NCBI RefSeq assembly: GCF_036785885.1
Contig: NC_092323.1
Location: forward strand, 18,050,501 to 18,114,500
Length of the DNA stretch: 64,000 nt
Source: Coffea arabica
Lineage: Eukaryota > Streptophyta > Magnoliopsida > Gentianales > Rubiaceae
Direction of reading: 5' to 3'
Positions within the stretch are counted from its first letter, which is position 1. Each line of letters opens with the position of its first letter. Position numbers and translations under genes: made by a program. A model generated the notes under the pieces. It worked only from the letters and a program-made list of their open reading frames with translations. It was not told the DNA's origin and made no database searches. This document shows positions 20,294-33,732 of the stretch, piece after piece.

Positions 20294-22125
20294 CTAAAAT
20301 AGAGCAAATTTTTCCGATGTCTCAGAAATCAGAATTCTAGTAAAAGTAATACGAAGTCATTGCAGACCTGAATAAACATACATAACTATAGCAATCAATT
20401 TGAGATAACGATGCCTTTGGATAGTTCATTTAATTACTAGCTAAGTCAAACATTTAATGCCAGCCCTTTTATTTAATATTTCACTATTTCATTCAAAATT
20501 GATGTGACGTAGTTGAATTTCACTGTATAATCCAATCCAGAAGTCTTAAATATTAGCTACAAAGGTAGCTTACAGAACCCTTTTGAAATAGAACTATTTT
20601 TTAAAATAAAAAAAAAACCTTGGTTAACTTTGACCATAAATTATCATGTTTAAACACTGATTTAGGCACAAATAATGAGAGTCATTACCACCGTACCCGC
20701 ATGCATGCATCGTTATTCAGGGCTATTCAATAAAAACCCACGAACTACTGTGCCCACCAATGTTTCATGTTAAACAATTTAAGCTTTAAGCATACTCGGA
20801 TCGAATACAAACCGAGGAAAGGTATTACTTTATAAATTTTTTGTGAGAGGAAAAGTATTACTTTATGAAGGATATTTTTTGAAATTTCTAATTTTTCAAA
20901 GAGGAAAGGATAAGTTTCTAAGCTATAGGAGGCAATGTTCCCTACCTACCCTTAACTTTTGATCCTACTAATACTGCTAGGATGTGTTTAGATAGGGAGT
21001 TATTTGAGAATAAAATTTTTACCCTATTATAAGCATAATTCTCAATTACCCTTTTATATTTCTAATTAACTCATTACCTATTATATACCTCACATCAAAA
21101 AAAACGTTACAATATTATTCTAAAAGTATTTTCCAAATAATCTTCAATCCAAATATGCTTAACTCTTCACATCTTCTATTTTGTAGATTTAACTGGTACA
21201 ACATTATATATATATCATGAATATACAAGCTATTAATATTTAAAAAAATATAAGGGTACTTAATTGCACTAAATTCTCTTTTCTTTGAGTATTGCAACAC
21301 TTTATCGCACTAAAAATAAAGAATTTAAACTTTGCCCTAGTATTATTCCGGTCATGAAAAGAATGACATAAATCCTTTACATTCAATAGCACGAACCGAG
21401 CATTCTTTATGGCGAGTAATGTGTAGATTTCCATCTTAGGGGGGGAGTAAAATGCTACTACTGTCAAACTTCAGGGAGCTAGTTGTAATTAAACCAATAT
21501 GATTGGATAGCACAAATTAAAACTAGCCTGCAATTTTTCTTTTTGAGGGTAACTAGCCTACAATATAATGTAGTCAAGTGTTATTTACCCTCTTGTTTTC
21601 ACAAAATAAAATATGATTTTATTAACGCATGTCCAATAAACACTCATTAACAGAAGATTTAAGTATTAAATTTTGTATAAGAAAAGGTGCAGTTAATTTG
21701 AAAAAACATTTAAATGGAAAATGTGCAATAATTGTGATTATCTATATTTGCATAGTAAATTAATTATAATTTAAATATATTAACGGAATAATCCAATAAA
21801 AAGAAAAGTCTAGGTCGGTATTAAATGATCTTGTCATTATTCCATGGTCATCACGTGCCAGCAATCACGCTTTCATCCAGTCTGACCAAAATAGTGAATA
21901 ATTTAGTATTCTCTCAGATCTCAGACTAGTACGAAAAGGCCTTAATGGCTAAGAAGCGATCAAGTGGAATGCACGTCTTTGTCCGTCTCAGAATATTTTC
22001 TTTTCTGCATGCTTTTGGTCTCCACGACGTGGACTTAATGCACCGTCCGCAATTGGACGCAACTCAAAGAATTGCCATTGGACGTTCTGGGACCCACCTG
22101 ATACGGATGTCAGTGATATGTTTAA
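20294..22125. other. AT-rich intergenic
   Basis: No gene is supported. An 84-codon frame at 21945-22199 runs into a poly(T) tract and looks like chance. Confidence 0.4.
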
Positions 22126-22985
22126 GGGATAATTTCATAAACTTCCCTTTTTTTTTTTTTTTTTTTTGTGTAACGGATAATTTTAGAAATCTCCCTTGAG
22201 GTTTTTTTTATCAATTTCATTTAGCTCCATCGAAGTTTTAAAAATTACACATACCTCTTTTTTTTTATTTAAAATAACATTACTATCCTTAAATATTTTA
22301 ATGATATACCCTTAAAAATGATATTTTCTTATTTGGTATGCTTGTACTTAGATTGAGTTCTAAAATTATGTTTTCGTTCTTATTCCTTTTTTTTTAAGTT
22401 TTACCAATAAAATTGTAGAACTATTACTATTTCTTTTAGTTTCTATTATAAATGTTGAGCTACTAATTTTTTTTTACTAGTTAACTATATATGTAATCCA
22501 ATGTTTTTTGCTGATCTTTGTTTTCTATTTTTTTCGGTATCAAAACTAACAATAAATTAAAAAGAAATGGCCCAAAACTGCTATTAAATTATGATAATTT
22601 CACTATTTAAAAAATTCATGAACTCTAAAAAAATTATTTGACATTTTCTTTTCTATCTTGTAAATCTAAATTCATGACAAAATACCATTAAAGGTATCCT
22701 AGTATAGTGATAAAATTATTATTGTAATTGTTTATCAAATAGTATATATGAACATGAAAAATTTGGCACATTTTCCTTATAATTATACTAAATAATCTTA
22801 AAATTTTATAAGAAAGTAAATTAAAACTCATTACACGAGGGCGTTTTTGGATATTCATTTAAATATTTGACCAAGTCAATATTATTTTAAGATTAATTAC
22901 TAAAACTATCAAATCAAGGGAGATATGTGTAATTTGGCAAATCCTATAGGAACTCAGTAAAATTGTCAGAAACCTCTTTGAACTA
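22126..22985. mobile_element. TIR element, 'gataatttca..acctc' family, copy 1
   Basis: The left end 'gggataatttcataaactt' and following 'agaaatctcccttgagg' mirror the right end (inverted 'gaggtttctgacaatttta', then 'atatctcccttgatttg'). It is non-coding. A better-preserved relative lies at 57078-57951. Confidence 0.5.
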
Positions 22986-23392
22986 ATTCCAAATACTAAT
23001 AACGTGTCTCCTTCACACTTGGTGTGTGAACTAAAAATATAGTTTTGAGTTCTGACTGTACGTGTTATCATAGTTATTATCTTCAAAGACAAATTGGTAT
23101 CACGAATTAATATCTTAGTACTTCCAATTCCAAGTTTTTCTTTTCTATTGGTATTAACTATTTTATTTAGGGCATTATTTTAAAATTAGATCATTTCATA
23201 GACTCTATCTACATGCAACTTTTTTTAATGGCAAATCCTGTATACATGAGGTAGGATACCAGTCCATATTTTATTAATTTAATAATAATAACAATAAAGA
23301 AGTTACAAGTTTGAGAGGGGCTAGGCTTGACCTCCAGAAAGAAAAACTATTGCTGCATACAAATAAGGAGTATCACTCTCTTACATTGTAGT

Positions 23393-23797
23393 TAGTGCTG
23401 CAAACGAGTTGAGTCGAGTCGAATTTTGACCTAATCGAGTCGAGTCTTGATTTAATTTTATTGAACTCGAACTCAAGCTCGAGCTCAACGAGCTGACAAT
23501 TTAAAGCTCGAGCTCGAACTTTAAAAAAATAAAAAATAATTATTTTATTTTTTAAAAAATAAATAAAATAATATTTTTTTCTTAATAAATAATAAAATAT
23601 TAAGGATATATATGTAATTTTACTATTAAAATAAAAAGAAATATATACTTAAAATAAAAAATATATATATATATACTCGAGCTCGCGAGCCTAACAAGTT
23701 TAATATTTTGAGCTCGAATTCGAGCTCGAGCCAACTCGAGCTCGAGTCGAACTTGACTCGAACTGCTCACGAGCGGCTCGGTTCGTTTGCAACACTA
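23393..23797. mobile_element. hAT-type MITE with GAGCTCGAG-rich subterminal repeats
   Basis: The termini 'tagtgctgcaaacgag' and inverted 'tagtgttgcaaacgaa' match. The perfect 8-bp duplication 'attgtagt' flanks it (23385-23392 and 23798-23805). Both ends carry many copies of 'gagctcgag'-like palindromic words around an AT-rich centre. This is a well-supported 405-bp non-autonomous hAT element. Confidence 0.85.
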
Positions 23798-24430
23798 ATT
23801 GTAGTCCTAATAAATGTTAATTGTAAACTGTCTAATAGTAATGATGCATTTACTGTTGAAGGCCTTGCATAAGCGAAAAAACCTCCTCACCAGACGCAAA
23901 ACATTTCATAAAAGGGCATCTTGCCAACGCACCAGAAGTAACCAACCAATTGAACCAATAACTGCGAATCAACTTCAACCTGAAAAGGACTCAACTTTCC
24001 TCTCAAGACTCAACTAAAGGCCATGAACATGAAGTAAAGATAAACGCTCCGCCATTATTACATCTTCCTCGCCAAACTCTTTATAAAAAGCAAAAATCAT
24101 TTTGCTTTCAAAATCTCGAAGTCCACATGCAACTTTTCGAACGTTACATGACTTCTTAGAGTCGGTGTTGGTTCTCCATTGTTTAAGATGAAAAATGCCA
24201 AATGGCGCGTCACGCGGTCCCTCCAGAGTTGCAACAGCTTGCACTTCTGTTCTGTTTCCCAGCTCGTCCTCCTACTCGATGAAGTTGAAAATACAAAATT
24301 GCCCTTTTAACTGTTCTCGTAACGCTTGAAAATTTTTTTTTAAAAACCTTTACTAACAGTTTGGTAAAAATGTACCTATAACAATTTATATGCATGTGAG
24401 ATTTAAGTCAGATAAGAAATGTGATTGAAG

Positions 24431-24581
24431 CCCTCACGGGTAGTTCGATTCAAAGCTACCAACAGGTCTTATGATCAATTCCTGTGTACTATTTTGCTGT
24501 GTATCATTAGGGTAAAACTCTACATAACTTTGAGAGATTAGTCTGGTCGAAAGGTTGAAATACCTCTAAGTGAAAAAAAAA
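24431..24581 (+). mobile_element. tRNA-derived SINE, 5' truncated
   Basis: A B-box-like 'gtagttcgattcaaagc' near the start, the 3' word 'gtctggtcgaaaggttgaaa' and a poly(A) tail mark a SINE. It is flanked by a perfect 17-bp target duplication, 'aagaaatgtgattgaag' (24414-24430 and 24582-24598), showing insertion by target-primed reverse transcription. The A-box part is missing. Confidence 0.8.
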
Positions 24582-24598
24582 AAGAAATGTGATTGAAG

Positions 24599-25350
24599 AA
24601 TTTTCTAAAAACTTTTTTAGGGAAAACTTGTGGGTGTTTTTTCAACTTGAATGTGTTTTTGGGAACATTAACATTTTGGAATTAGTAAATTTTATTTGAA
24701 GTATTTCCTTAAAGAAAGAGGACTGTTTCAGATGTCATATTCACGTTAAGAAAAACAAAATATTCCTGTTTGATCCATATACAATATGTCATTTTCAAAT
24801 TATAATTCATCGCAAATTAACTTACAGAATTGAGTCCAAATGTACATAATGTTGTTCAAATCGTACATTTTAAACATATTTGACTTGGTGGTCAAACATG
24901 AGGGATGGTTGATGCCCAGTTTATCACTAATACTATCATAGAGAACTGCAGTTAATACAGCACTTGATTAACTTGAAAAGGTCGATTAATTCAAAGGATT
25001 AGATACTTTAGCATTAAGGTATCTTAATTAATTCACATATTTTGAGATGATTTGAGTGATAAGATAATCAATTAAATAAGCTATGAACTTGTCAACGAAA
25101 AATCAAAACATATTTTAAACTGAACCCTATATGCTAAATACCCCTAAAGATTATTAAACTGCAATTTTTGAGTTTAAATTTCTTTTGACTAGACTTTTGC
25201 ATTGTATATGGTTAAATCTACATCGCGCTATTTTACAATATATTTGGTAAATTGATGAATTATTATTATTGCAACTTATACAAGTTATAAATGTAACAAA
25301 TAGAAAGGCGAGGATTTGGCCTCTACTTTCTATATTCTAAAATCTAAAGC
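24599..25350. other. AT-rich intergenic
   Basis: I see no feature here. Confidence 0.4.
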
Positions 25351-25493
25351 CTTGTTTGGATTGCCGGTTTCCGTCGAAAAATTACGTCGTTTTCTGTGAT
25401 CACATTTCCCTATTACCTTTTTCCCTCACATACATCAAATCGCTACAGTAATTTTTCCATGAAAAATCACGGAAAATGCAATCCAAACACAAC
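25351..25493. mobile_element. MITE, 'TTTGGATTGC' family
   Basis: It begins 'ttgtttggattgcc' and ends 'gcaatccaaacacaa', an inverted pair. It contains the family words 'tcacatacatcaaatcgct' and 'acagtaatttttc'. It is non-coding. Confidence 0.7.
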
Positions 25494-26018
25494 CTAAACT
25501 TGGTAAAATGCAAGTACCCAATTTCTTCCCAACTCATACTTGGGTAGACTCTGATCTTTAAAAAGTCAATAATCTAGATCGTGCCACACTATCTTAAGTC
25601 AATGACTCAGATTGTGCTATACCATCTTATCAAACGGTGTGACACAATTTTGGGTCATTGGATATTTAAAAATCGGGTCTACCCAAATTTTGACATTTCT
25701 TCCTTTGGGGTCTTAGTGAAATTAGATAATTTCCAACACCATCGGACTGCACTACAAAGTACAAACCTTTCTTTACCAAGAAAATATTTCTTCGGAAACA
25801 TTCTACTATCCACGTTGACATGCCCACACTAGATAAGTGATCAATTGCAAGATGGTTATCATTTCTTACACCATTTTTGGATTCAACCACAACAAAAAAG
25901 AGTAGGTATTATCTAAATGTAAACACTAGACAATAATGTGTAAAAATAAAAATAAACTTGTGTCCACGATTAATCTCATCTATCTATTTTTAAATCAAAT
26001 ATATTTCTGATTTAATGC

Positions 26019-26111
26019 CTTGTTAGACTACAATTTTCCTCCAAAAGGATTATATATTTTTAGTAGACATATTTTTCAATCACATTTTTATCTCACATAT
26101 ATTAAATCGCG

Positions 26112-26175
<64 letters not shown>
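26019..26175. mobile_element. Partial 'TTTGGATTGC'-family MITE running into an (AT)n tract
   Basis: 'ttttatctcacatatattaa' followed by 'atcgcgata' is the left half of the MITE. It then runs into about 60 bp of pure AT repeat (26114-26175), which may have grown from the internal 'atata'. Confidence 0.5.
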
Positions 26176-26176
<1 letters not shown>

Positions 26177-26330
26177 CAAAAACTCTAGAATCCCAGCTAT
26201 GATGATATATAGAGGCCAAAGTTATCCTAACATAAGAAATTTACGAAGGGTCAAACTAAGTTATCTTAACATGAGATATTTCAAATTAAGTATTAGCATA
26301 ATAATTTGAGGTATACGAATACTTTCGGTC

Positions 26331-26485
26331 AGATTACATATTTTTGGGATTTTTTTTAAAAAAATAATGTTGTAATACTTTTTTTAAGAATGTGCTGTAT
26401 GCAAAGTAAAAAAATAATTGAAAAATGTGTTAAGACAATATATAAAACTCAAAAACTTTTTTCCCCAAAAATTGGCAATCCAAAT
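26331..26485. mobile_element. MITE, 'TTTGGATTGC' family (degenerate)
   Basis: 'ataattgaaaaatgtgttaa' and the right end 'ggcaatccaaataaa' identify the family. The left end is eroded. Confidence 0.45.
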
Positions 26486-26913
26486 AAAAATTGCAAAGGT
26501 TTAGAAACTTCTTTATATACTTGGTTTGAGTCAAGAAAGTGACTTGGTTAGCTGCAAGGGTTTGGAAATCCCAAATTAACTCAAAATACTCGCAAACACA
26601 ATCGCTATTCACTAATAATTGGGTTCAAGGGTTCAATGAATTCGAAAATTAAGCTCGTTCAACCCAAGAGTTGTAGCTTTTAATTTCTAATACATTCTTC
26701 TACCCCGTGGTTTGGTCCTAAATCTAATAAATGCCTTCAGATTCTAACCTTTAACCCTTCGTATCGTGGGTGAAAGTAGCACAGTTAACTTTTTAATTAA
26801 AACTAACTGTGAATATGAATATTTAAATTAACTGCCAATATAATTTTTACCGTTGAAAGCAAGACAAATGTAATGTACCTAGAATAGTTAGTATTGGCAA
26901 TTAATTTTAGGGT

Positions 26914-27062
26914 AAATTTTTTATATACTGATAGTGTATACACTAACGGGTCCAGTTGCATGCCACATATACAAAATTTCATATTTAAATTCAAATTGAG
27001 ATGATGTGACATTTATCCAACTCCGTTAGTGTATGCACTGACAGTGTATAAAAGATTAATTT
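26914..27062. mobile_element. MITE, 'TATACACTGACAGTGTATA' family, copy 1
   Basis: The inverted ends are 'ttatatactgatagtgtata' and 'gcactgacagtgtataaaag'. The interior 'catatttaaattcaaattga' is shared with the other copies at 38543, 41410, 47540, 47855 and 49521. Confidence 0.65.
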
Positions 27063-28694
27063 TTAATTTTAACATAAAAATGTAACAATTCTATCCTACC
27101 AAAAGCATACCCCCAAAGTTAAGAAAGTAAAGTATATACCTAAATGTACACAAGGGTAAATTGCCTTTTACACCTTGATTTGATCCTAAATCTAATAGCT
27201 CTCCTTTGGCTTCAAAATTTATTCTTTAGCCGTCTTTATTTTAATTTAACAATTACCTTTGTAATCAAAAGTAATTGTCAATAAGGTTATTAAAACTAAC
27301 TAAATCGTCAATATGCATATTTATCCTTAAGCGCACTGTAAAAGTAATGATTGCAAACACACGCGAATTGACTATTAATTTTAACGGAAAAGTAAAACTT
27401 TTCAGTTTTATCTAAAAGGGTTAAACACATCTCAAAGTTAAGAGGGCTAAAGCGTAAATTTGAAAGTTGCTTTTTTCTTTTTTGTGCGTGAGCTGGAGTA
27501 ATTCGAGACGCGCACGAACACAAACTCTACGCCAACCGAAACACCAACCGACAAATACAATCCAAAAAAAAAAAAGCAAAAAAAAAAAAAAATGGCATCC
27601 CTCCATTAGTTCACACTAGCTCTCTTCCATGAGACCTTTTAGTTGCTCCTATTGTCTCAGATTTTCACGGGCTTTCCCTTTCTTCTTTTTCTGTTGAAAT
27701 CAATCAATTTACCCTCAAAACACTCAATCCAACAATAAAAACTGGTAATAGATTTGTTCAATCCCCATCAAGTTTCGAGTATTAATTAAGCAAAGATGCT
27801 AGTGAAACAGTTTTACTAGTATTCTATTTCTATAAAACTAATGAACAGTTTCTTGGAAATGACTATACAATGTTTTATTATTAAAATAATCTCTTGCATT
27901 TTTTGATTTGATTATTGTTGTTCTTCTTCAGCTCAACCCCCTATATCATATCGTATCCCGCATCATAGCATCCCTCTGTATCTCTTGCTGTGCACTAAAA
28001 CGTCTCCCAGGAAGAGGAAATGCAGGAATGAGGCGAGGCTTTTCTTCACAGATATCAGATCTATACCGAAATCAATAACGACCCTTGACAGGAAAGAGAG
28101 GTATATGAAGGTTGCTATTGCAAGATTTTGAGAAATCCCATTTAGGTTTTTGTTGATGTTTTTGTTAGATCTGTGGTCTTTCTTTGATGATCTTTATTGG
28201 GTAGATCCAATCCTCGTTCTTGGTTTTGTTTGTTCGTTTGTGGATACAATTGGCTTCACTTGTTGTACCTCTGTAGTTATAAAGATTGGTTTTTTTTTTT
28301 AGTGTTAATTATGTGATGATTTAATGTAGATCTGATTGTTGTTTTGGGACTTGTATGTTTGATTTGTATCTTGTTATTCTTTTGAGTAGTAATTTTCGGT
28401 TGATCCTAGAAGGTATTATGGTTGAAGATTTTGTGATATTGATTTGATGGTTAGCTATGAGATTGAATCATCTGGTGTTGTAAGATCCCACATCAGTTCT
28501 TTTTTTAGTATCTTAATACTGTTTGAGATAATTAGGCTTATGTTTTAAACGTTTTGTTAAATGATGATTTGTTAGAAGTTTTGTAGTTTTTGGTGAAAAT
28601 ATGATTGACCTGGTGATCTTTTTACCTAATTTTTTTTTCTTTCAGGTGAAAGTTTTGGCCTTACTGGTGTGAGTATTAGTGTAGTGAGTGGATC
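27063..28694 (+). promoter_or_regulatory. Upstream region and 5' UTR of the PMT26-like gene, with a leader intron
   Basis: A plausible 5' UTR intron runs 28099-28645: donor 'aaagag|gtatat', T-rich tail and acceptor 'ttcag|gtgaaa', 49 bp before the ATG. Transcription probably starts near 27.9 kb. No TATA box was assigned with confidence. Confidence 0.45.
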
Positions 28695-31600
28695 ATGGCA
28701 TTAGGGAAGTACTCGAGAGTTGACGGTAGAAAATCGTCTACAAATTATTGTTCCACAGTGACGATAGTGGTGTTTGTAGCACTTTGTTTGGTAGGAGTAT
28801 GGATGATGACATCTTCTTCAGTGGTTCCTGTGCAAAACTCGGATGTGGCTTCACAGGAGGGCAATAATGATGTGAATGAAAGCGCCCGAGTGAGCGAAAA
28901 CAATAGTGACAATGCTAGTAATGAGAATAAAAATGTTAATAGCGAGAGTTCATCAAATGGCAATGAGAATAAACCAAATCAATTTGAGGATAATCCCGGT
29001 GATTTACCTGAAGATGCCACAAAAGGGGATAATAATGTGAGCTCAAATTCTCAAGAGAAGCTCCCGCAGGAAAATCAAGAGAAGTCTGGGGAGGAGAACA
29101 GGGAAGAAGAGAAAAGGTCAGAAGATGGATCTAAAAGTGGAAATGAAAATGGGGAAACAAAGACTGATGAAAAAGATTCTGAAGCTGGGGAGACCAATGG
29201 AAGTAATGCCAATGGAGGAGAGTCCGGGGATGACAACAAATCAGTTGAAAATTCTGATGAAACAAAAGATGTTGATAAGGAAGATAGTCAGAAAGATAAG
29301 AAAGATACAGTGTCAGATCAAGATTCTGGTCAGAAAAAGGAGAACAATCAGACGACTGAAGTGTTTCCTTCTGGCGCTCAGTCAGAGCTGTTGAATGAAA
29401 CTACAACTCAAAATGGCTCATTTTCTACCCAGGCAGCAGAGTCTAAGAATGAAAAGGAATCACAACAATCTTCTGAACCTGAGAATCAGAGTGGAACAAG
29501 CTGGAAACTCTGCAATGTCACAGCTGGGCCTGATTACATTCCGTGTCTTGACAATTTGGAAGCAATAAAAAATCTTCGTACTACTAAGCACTATGAACAC
29601 AGGGAGAGGCATTGTCCTGATGATCCTCCTACATGCCTTGTTCCCCTCCCTGAGGGATACCAACGCTCAATTGAATGGCCTGCTAGCAGGGAGAAGGTGA
29701 GATATAGTTTTAAACTATGACTGGGACAAATTTGTTTTCGTTGATCTTTCTTTTAATTCTTGATGGAACTTTGATAATATTTCCTTGCAGATTTGGTACC
29801 ATAATGTCCCTCATACCAAGCTCGCACAAATTAAGGGACACCAAAATTGGGTAAAGGTTTCCGGTGAGTACCTCACTTTTCCTGGTGGTGGGACCCAGTT
29901 CAAGCATGGTGCTCTCCATTATATAGATTTCATACAGCAGGTAAAAATGGGATAATTCATTCTGTTTCACTTTTAGACATTTACCATGCCTAAGAATTTT
30001 TCTTTCCCTTCCTAAAAGAGTTGAAGTTCTTCTTGTTGCTTACACATGTTTTCGCTTGGCGCAACTTGTCATTCTGGATTCTTGTCACTATTTCCCGCTT
30101 CGTCAATTGTTTTTAGGCTTGTGTTTGCTTTGTTTTCTTATTCTGCTTATGTTCTGGAGAAAGTTTTGGCGGACTAAATGCAAAATAACTATTTCTTAGA
30201 CTTGTACTGATTTATGTGGAATGCAATTCTTCTTCCTCACTGCTAATCTAATGGTGCATGTATGATTTGGATGAAATTCCCATGCACAGGAGGAGTTAGT
30301 CTGCTGGTACAGAAGTTACATGTAAATTGTTCATACTCTGTACGTTATATTTGTTGAGTAGTTTCCTTTATTATAGTTTCCAGCTAAGTAAACATAAGTG
30401 CAAGAATGCTCATTGAACCTCAACTTATTTATTATCTATCTTGTGCAATGGGTAACTAAAACAGCAAGTGGGTTCTATATTGTGAATGAGGATTTTGGAA
30501 TATACTAGCATCTTATGAAATTTTTAGTGAACTATTCCACCAATATCAAGTCTACACTAAATTAAGACATAAATGGCAGTGTTTTAGTGTTAGATGAGCT
30601 GAAAATGGAGCGATGCATCTTTAAGGATTCATTAGTTGAAGTATTCGTCGATATTGAGGGTCGAATTGGAACATGGAATCATGGAAGATAATGAGCTTAA
30701 ACTCAAAGAAATATTACACCTTTTTAAATGTTAATTGAGGTGAAAATATGTCCATGCAAAGGTGAAAAATAGAGCCCCAGAAACTTAGTCTTTGCCTGTA
30801 CAGTTGAAGCTTCTATTAACAATTGAAACTACCATGCCTGTTTGGTTCTGGATCTATGAACCAATAAATTGATCTCAGTCTATGTCACCAGTACAACCTT
30901 GGCTTTTTTTTTGGTACCCTACAAACTCCTATTGTGCTCATGAATGGCCAAGATGATACTCTATGTAAGGGACTGTTCATTTAAGAACTTCTGTCAGTAC
31001 GCTCAGGCAAATTGGTGCTAGGGAAAATATGTATATCAGCAGCTCATAGCTTATACTTGATTCTTTTTTTTTTCTTTTTTTGGTTCTGCTAATGAAAGAG
31101 TAGGAATTTATGGTGCACCTGTGAAGACAACTTCCATTCCTTACTAGAGTATTTGCTGATTCAGATTTTATGACCTATATTTTGGTTCTTGCAGTCTGTG
31201 CCTGATATTGCATGGGGTAAACGTTCTCGTGTTGTGTTGGATGTTGGATGTGGTGTTGCTAGCTTTGGAGGCTTTCTGTTTGATAGAGATGTTCTAACCA
31301 TGTCATTAGCCCCAAAAGATGAGCATGAAGCACAGGTTCAATTTGCACTGGAAAGAGGAATCCCGGCTATATCTGCTGTGATGGGTACAAAGAGACTTCC
31401 CTTTCCGGGGAGAGTTTTTGATGTAGTTCATTGTGCACGATGTAGGGTGCCTTGGCATATTGAAGGTAATTTATGATGTCGTTTATTTAGAAGAGTTTTG
31501 AAATCTGCACGCTTTTAGGTGAATTTTTTTCATATTTTCTTCTCTTTGTAAAAGTCAGTCATTGGTACTATATGCAGGTGGTAAACTGCTGTTGGAGCTG

Positions 31601-33732
31601 AACCGCTTACTACGTCCTGGAGGTTATTTTGTGTGGTCTGCCACTCCAGTCTACCAAAAAATTCCTGAAGATGCTCAGATTTGGGAGGGTAAAAAATTTT
31701 ATTTATCTCAAGTCTAATGCTCCTTCAAATTAGGTTGGTCTTTGACCCTAATGTTCTACAAATTTTGCGGGTATATATGCAGCTATGAAGAAACTGACAA
31801 AGTCCATGTGCTGGGAGTCAGTTTCAATCACCAAGGATCGGGTAAATGGAGTAGGTATAGCTATATATCGCAAACCTACCACTAACGAGTGCTATGAGCA
31901 AAGGTCACAAAATGAGCCTCCTCTTTGCGAAGAATCTGATGATCCAAATGCCGCCTGGTAAATTTCCTCCATTTCTCATTTTTTTGCGTAGAAATTTGAG
32001 TTTGAGCTTTGTTGAGGATAATATGTGGGATATGTGAAGAAATTTGTTGTACATTTTGCCAATACAGAATCACATTAAGTTCTTCATTGCTTATCTGAGA
32101 ATTTCCAATATCTTGTAGGAATGTGCCTTTGCAAGCATGCATGCACAAGGTACCAGTTGCCGAATCAGAGCGTGGGTCTCAATGGCCGGAATTGTGCCCT
32201 GCCAGGGTGGATAAACCACCATATTGGTTGTCGAGTTCCCAAGTTGGTGTTTATGGAAAACCTGCGCCAGAGGATTTTGCTGTTGATTTTAAACACTGGA
32301 AGCGCGTGGTCACCAATTCATATGCAAAGGGCTTGGGAATAAACTGGTCCACTGTGCGAAATGTCATGGACATGCGGGCAGTTTACGGAGGGTAAGCTAA
32401 ATAGCTTCTTATCTCCAACAGTATTTGGTGTGCTGATCATTTGAGGTGATGGAAAATTTCCTTTGATTAACACTTGTCAGATCTGTAAGTATTAAGGTTT
32501 GCACCAAAAAAAAAAAATCCAATATAAGTCTCTAGGGCAACTGACAAAGGGATATTGAATTCTATAAATCTTCGCAAGGACCAGTAGGTCTTTTCAACAA
32601 ATATATCACGAGTAGTAGCTCTTTAAGACATATTGTCCATAGTTTATGCTCCCAAACACCGGTAGTTCACAGTTCTATTTTACTGTTTTGGGCATTGAAT
32701 ATTTTCAAATATCATATAGTTGTAAGCTGCATGTACTTTTGTTTCTCCAAAATATTTTATTTGCACAATTTGACATAATTGTTCTCTCCAGTAAATATGT
32801 TGTATAAAATTGTAGCAAAAGTTTTATGAAGTTGACCATATGCTTGAGAATCAGAATTGATTTACTTACGCACTATTTCAATGAAGAAAGCATTAATTGA
32901 GCAGCAAGCAAAAGATTTTGAAAGTGTTTCAGACTTTTTGAGAATGTTTGTGAATTATAGTATTTATGTTCCTACATAAGTTCTGTTGGTCTTAAGTGTC
33001 TATGATGTCGAAAAGCTGAATTATTTGGAAAGTTTCCACTGTTTTTTTGGCAAAAAAATCCTTTTGACAGTTTGATAAGTTAAATATTAACCTGCTGCAA
33101 TAAAATACTGATTCTTTCAGGTCTCACATCTTTCAATCCTCTCTCATTCCTTAGATGGGCTTATCATTGTAATGTTATGTTTGTCCTTGCAGGTTTGCTG
33201 CTGCTCTGAAGGACATGAATGTATGGGTCATGAACATAGTATCCATCGATGCTCCTGATACTCTTCCAATTATTTATGAACGAGGTCTCTTTGGAATGTA
33301 TCATGACTGGTGTGAATCATTCAGTACCTATCCGAGATCTTATGATCTTCTCCATGCAGATCATCTCTTCTCCAAAGTTAAAAACAAGTGCGTATTGAGC
33401 ATATCTCACCTATCCACCTGTTTTTGGGAGGCTTTAATCCTACCGTATTATCGATTCTTTCCCTGTGCATTTCATAATCCTGCTTCTTTTTCTCATCTTT
33501 CAGGTGCAACTTTAATGCATTTGTTGCGGAAGTTGATCGCACTCTACGACCAGAAGGCAAGATCATTGTACGCGACAAGGTTGAGATGATTAATGAACTT
33601 GAGAGCATTTTTAAATCTCTGCACTGGGAGATTCGTATGACCTACTCCAAGGACAAGGAGGGATTGCTTTGTGCCCAGAAAACCGTGTGGCGCCCAAAAG
33701 AGTCGGAGATAGTTAGTTATGCATTGGCTTAG
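28695..33732 (+). CDS. PMT26: Probable S-adenosylmethionine-dependent methyltransferase, PMT26-like (DUF248)
   Basis: Eight coding exons fit GT-AG rules and phases: 28695-29696, 29791-29940, 31195-31465, 31578-31688, 31783-31957, 32119-32391, 33193-33387 and 33504-33732, giving 801 aa. The N-terminus '[15 protein letters not shown]' then a single membrane segment (about 19-40) make a type II Golgi protein like Arabidopsis PMT26. Residues about 50-265 are an Asn/Glu/Ser/Lys-rich acidic stalk. The DUF248 catalytic part begins near 270 ('[18 protein letters not shown]'), with SAM motif I '[14 protein letters not shown]' near 396-409, 'CARCRVPWH', and '[17 protein letters not shown]'. The family (QUA2/TSD2 relatives) is thought to methylate cell-wall pectin in the Golgi; the acceptor here is inferred. 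It appears complete. Confidence 0.93.

Noticed and set aside
21945..22199. 84-codon frame starting MAKKRSSG
   Set aside because: It has no recognisable domain and ends in a poly(T)-encoded Phe run inside a transposon end.
26114..26175. AT repeat as a possible regulatory or origin element
   Set aside because: It is a plain microsatellite that appears to have grown within a degraded MITE.
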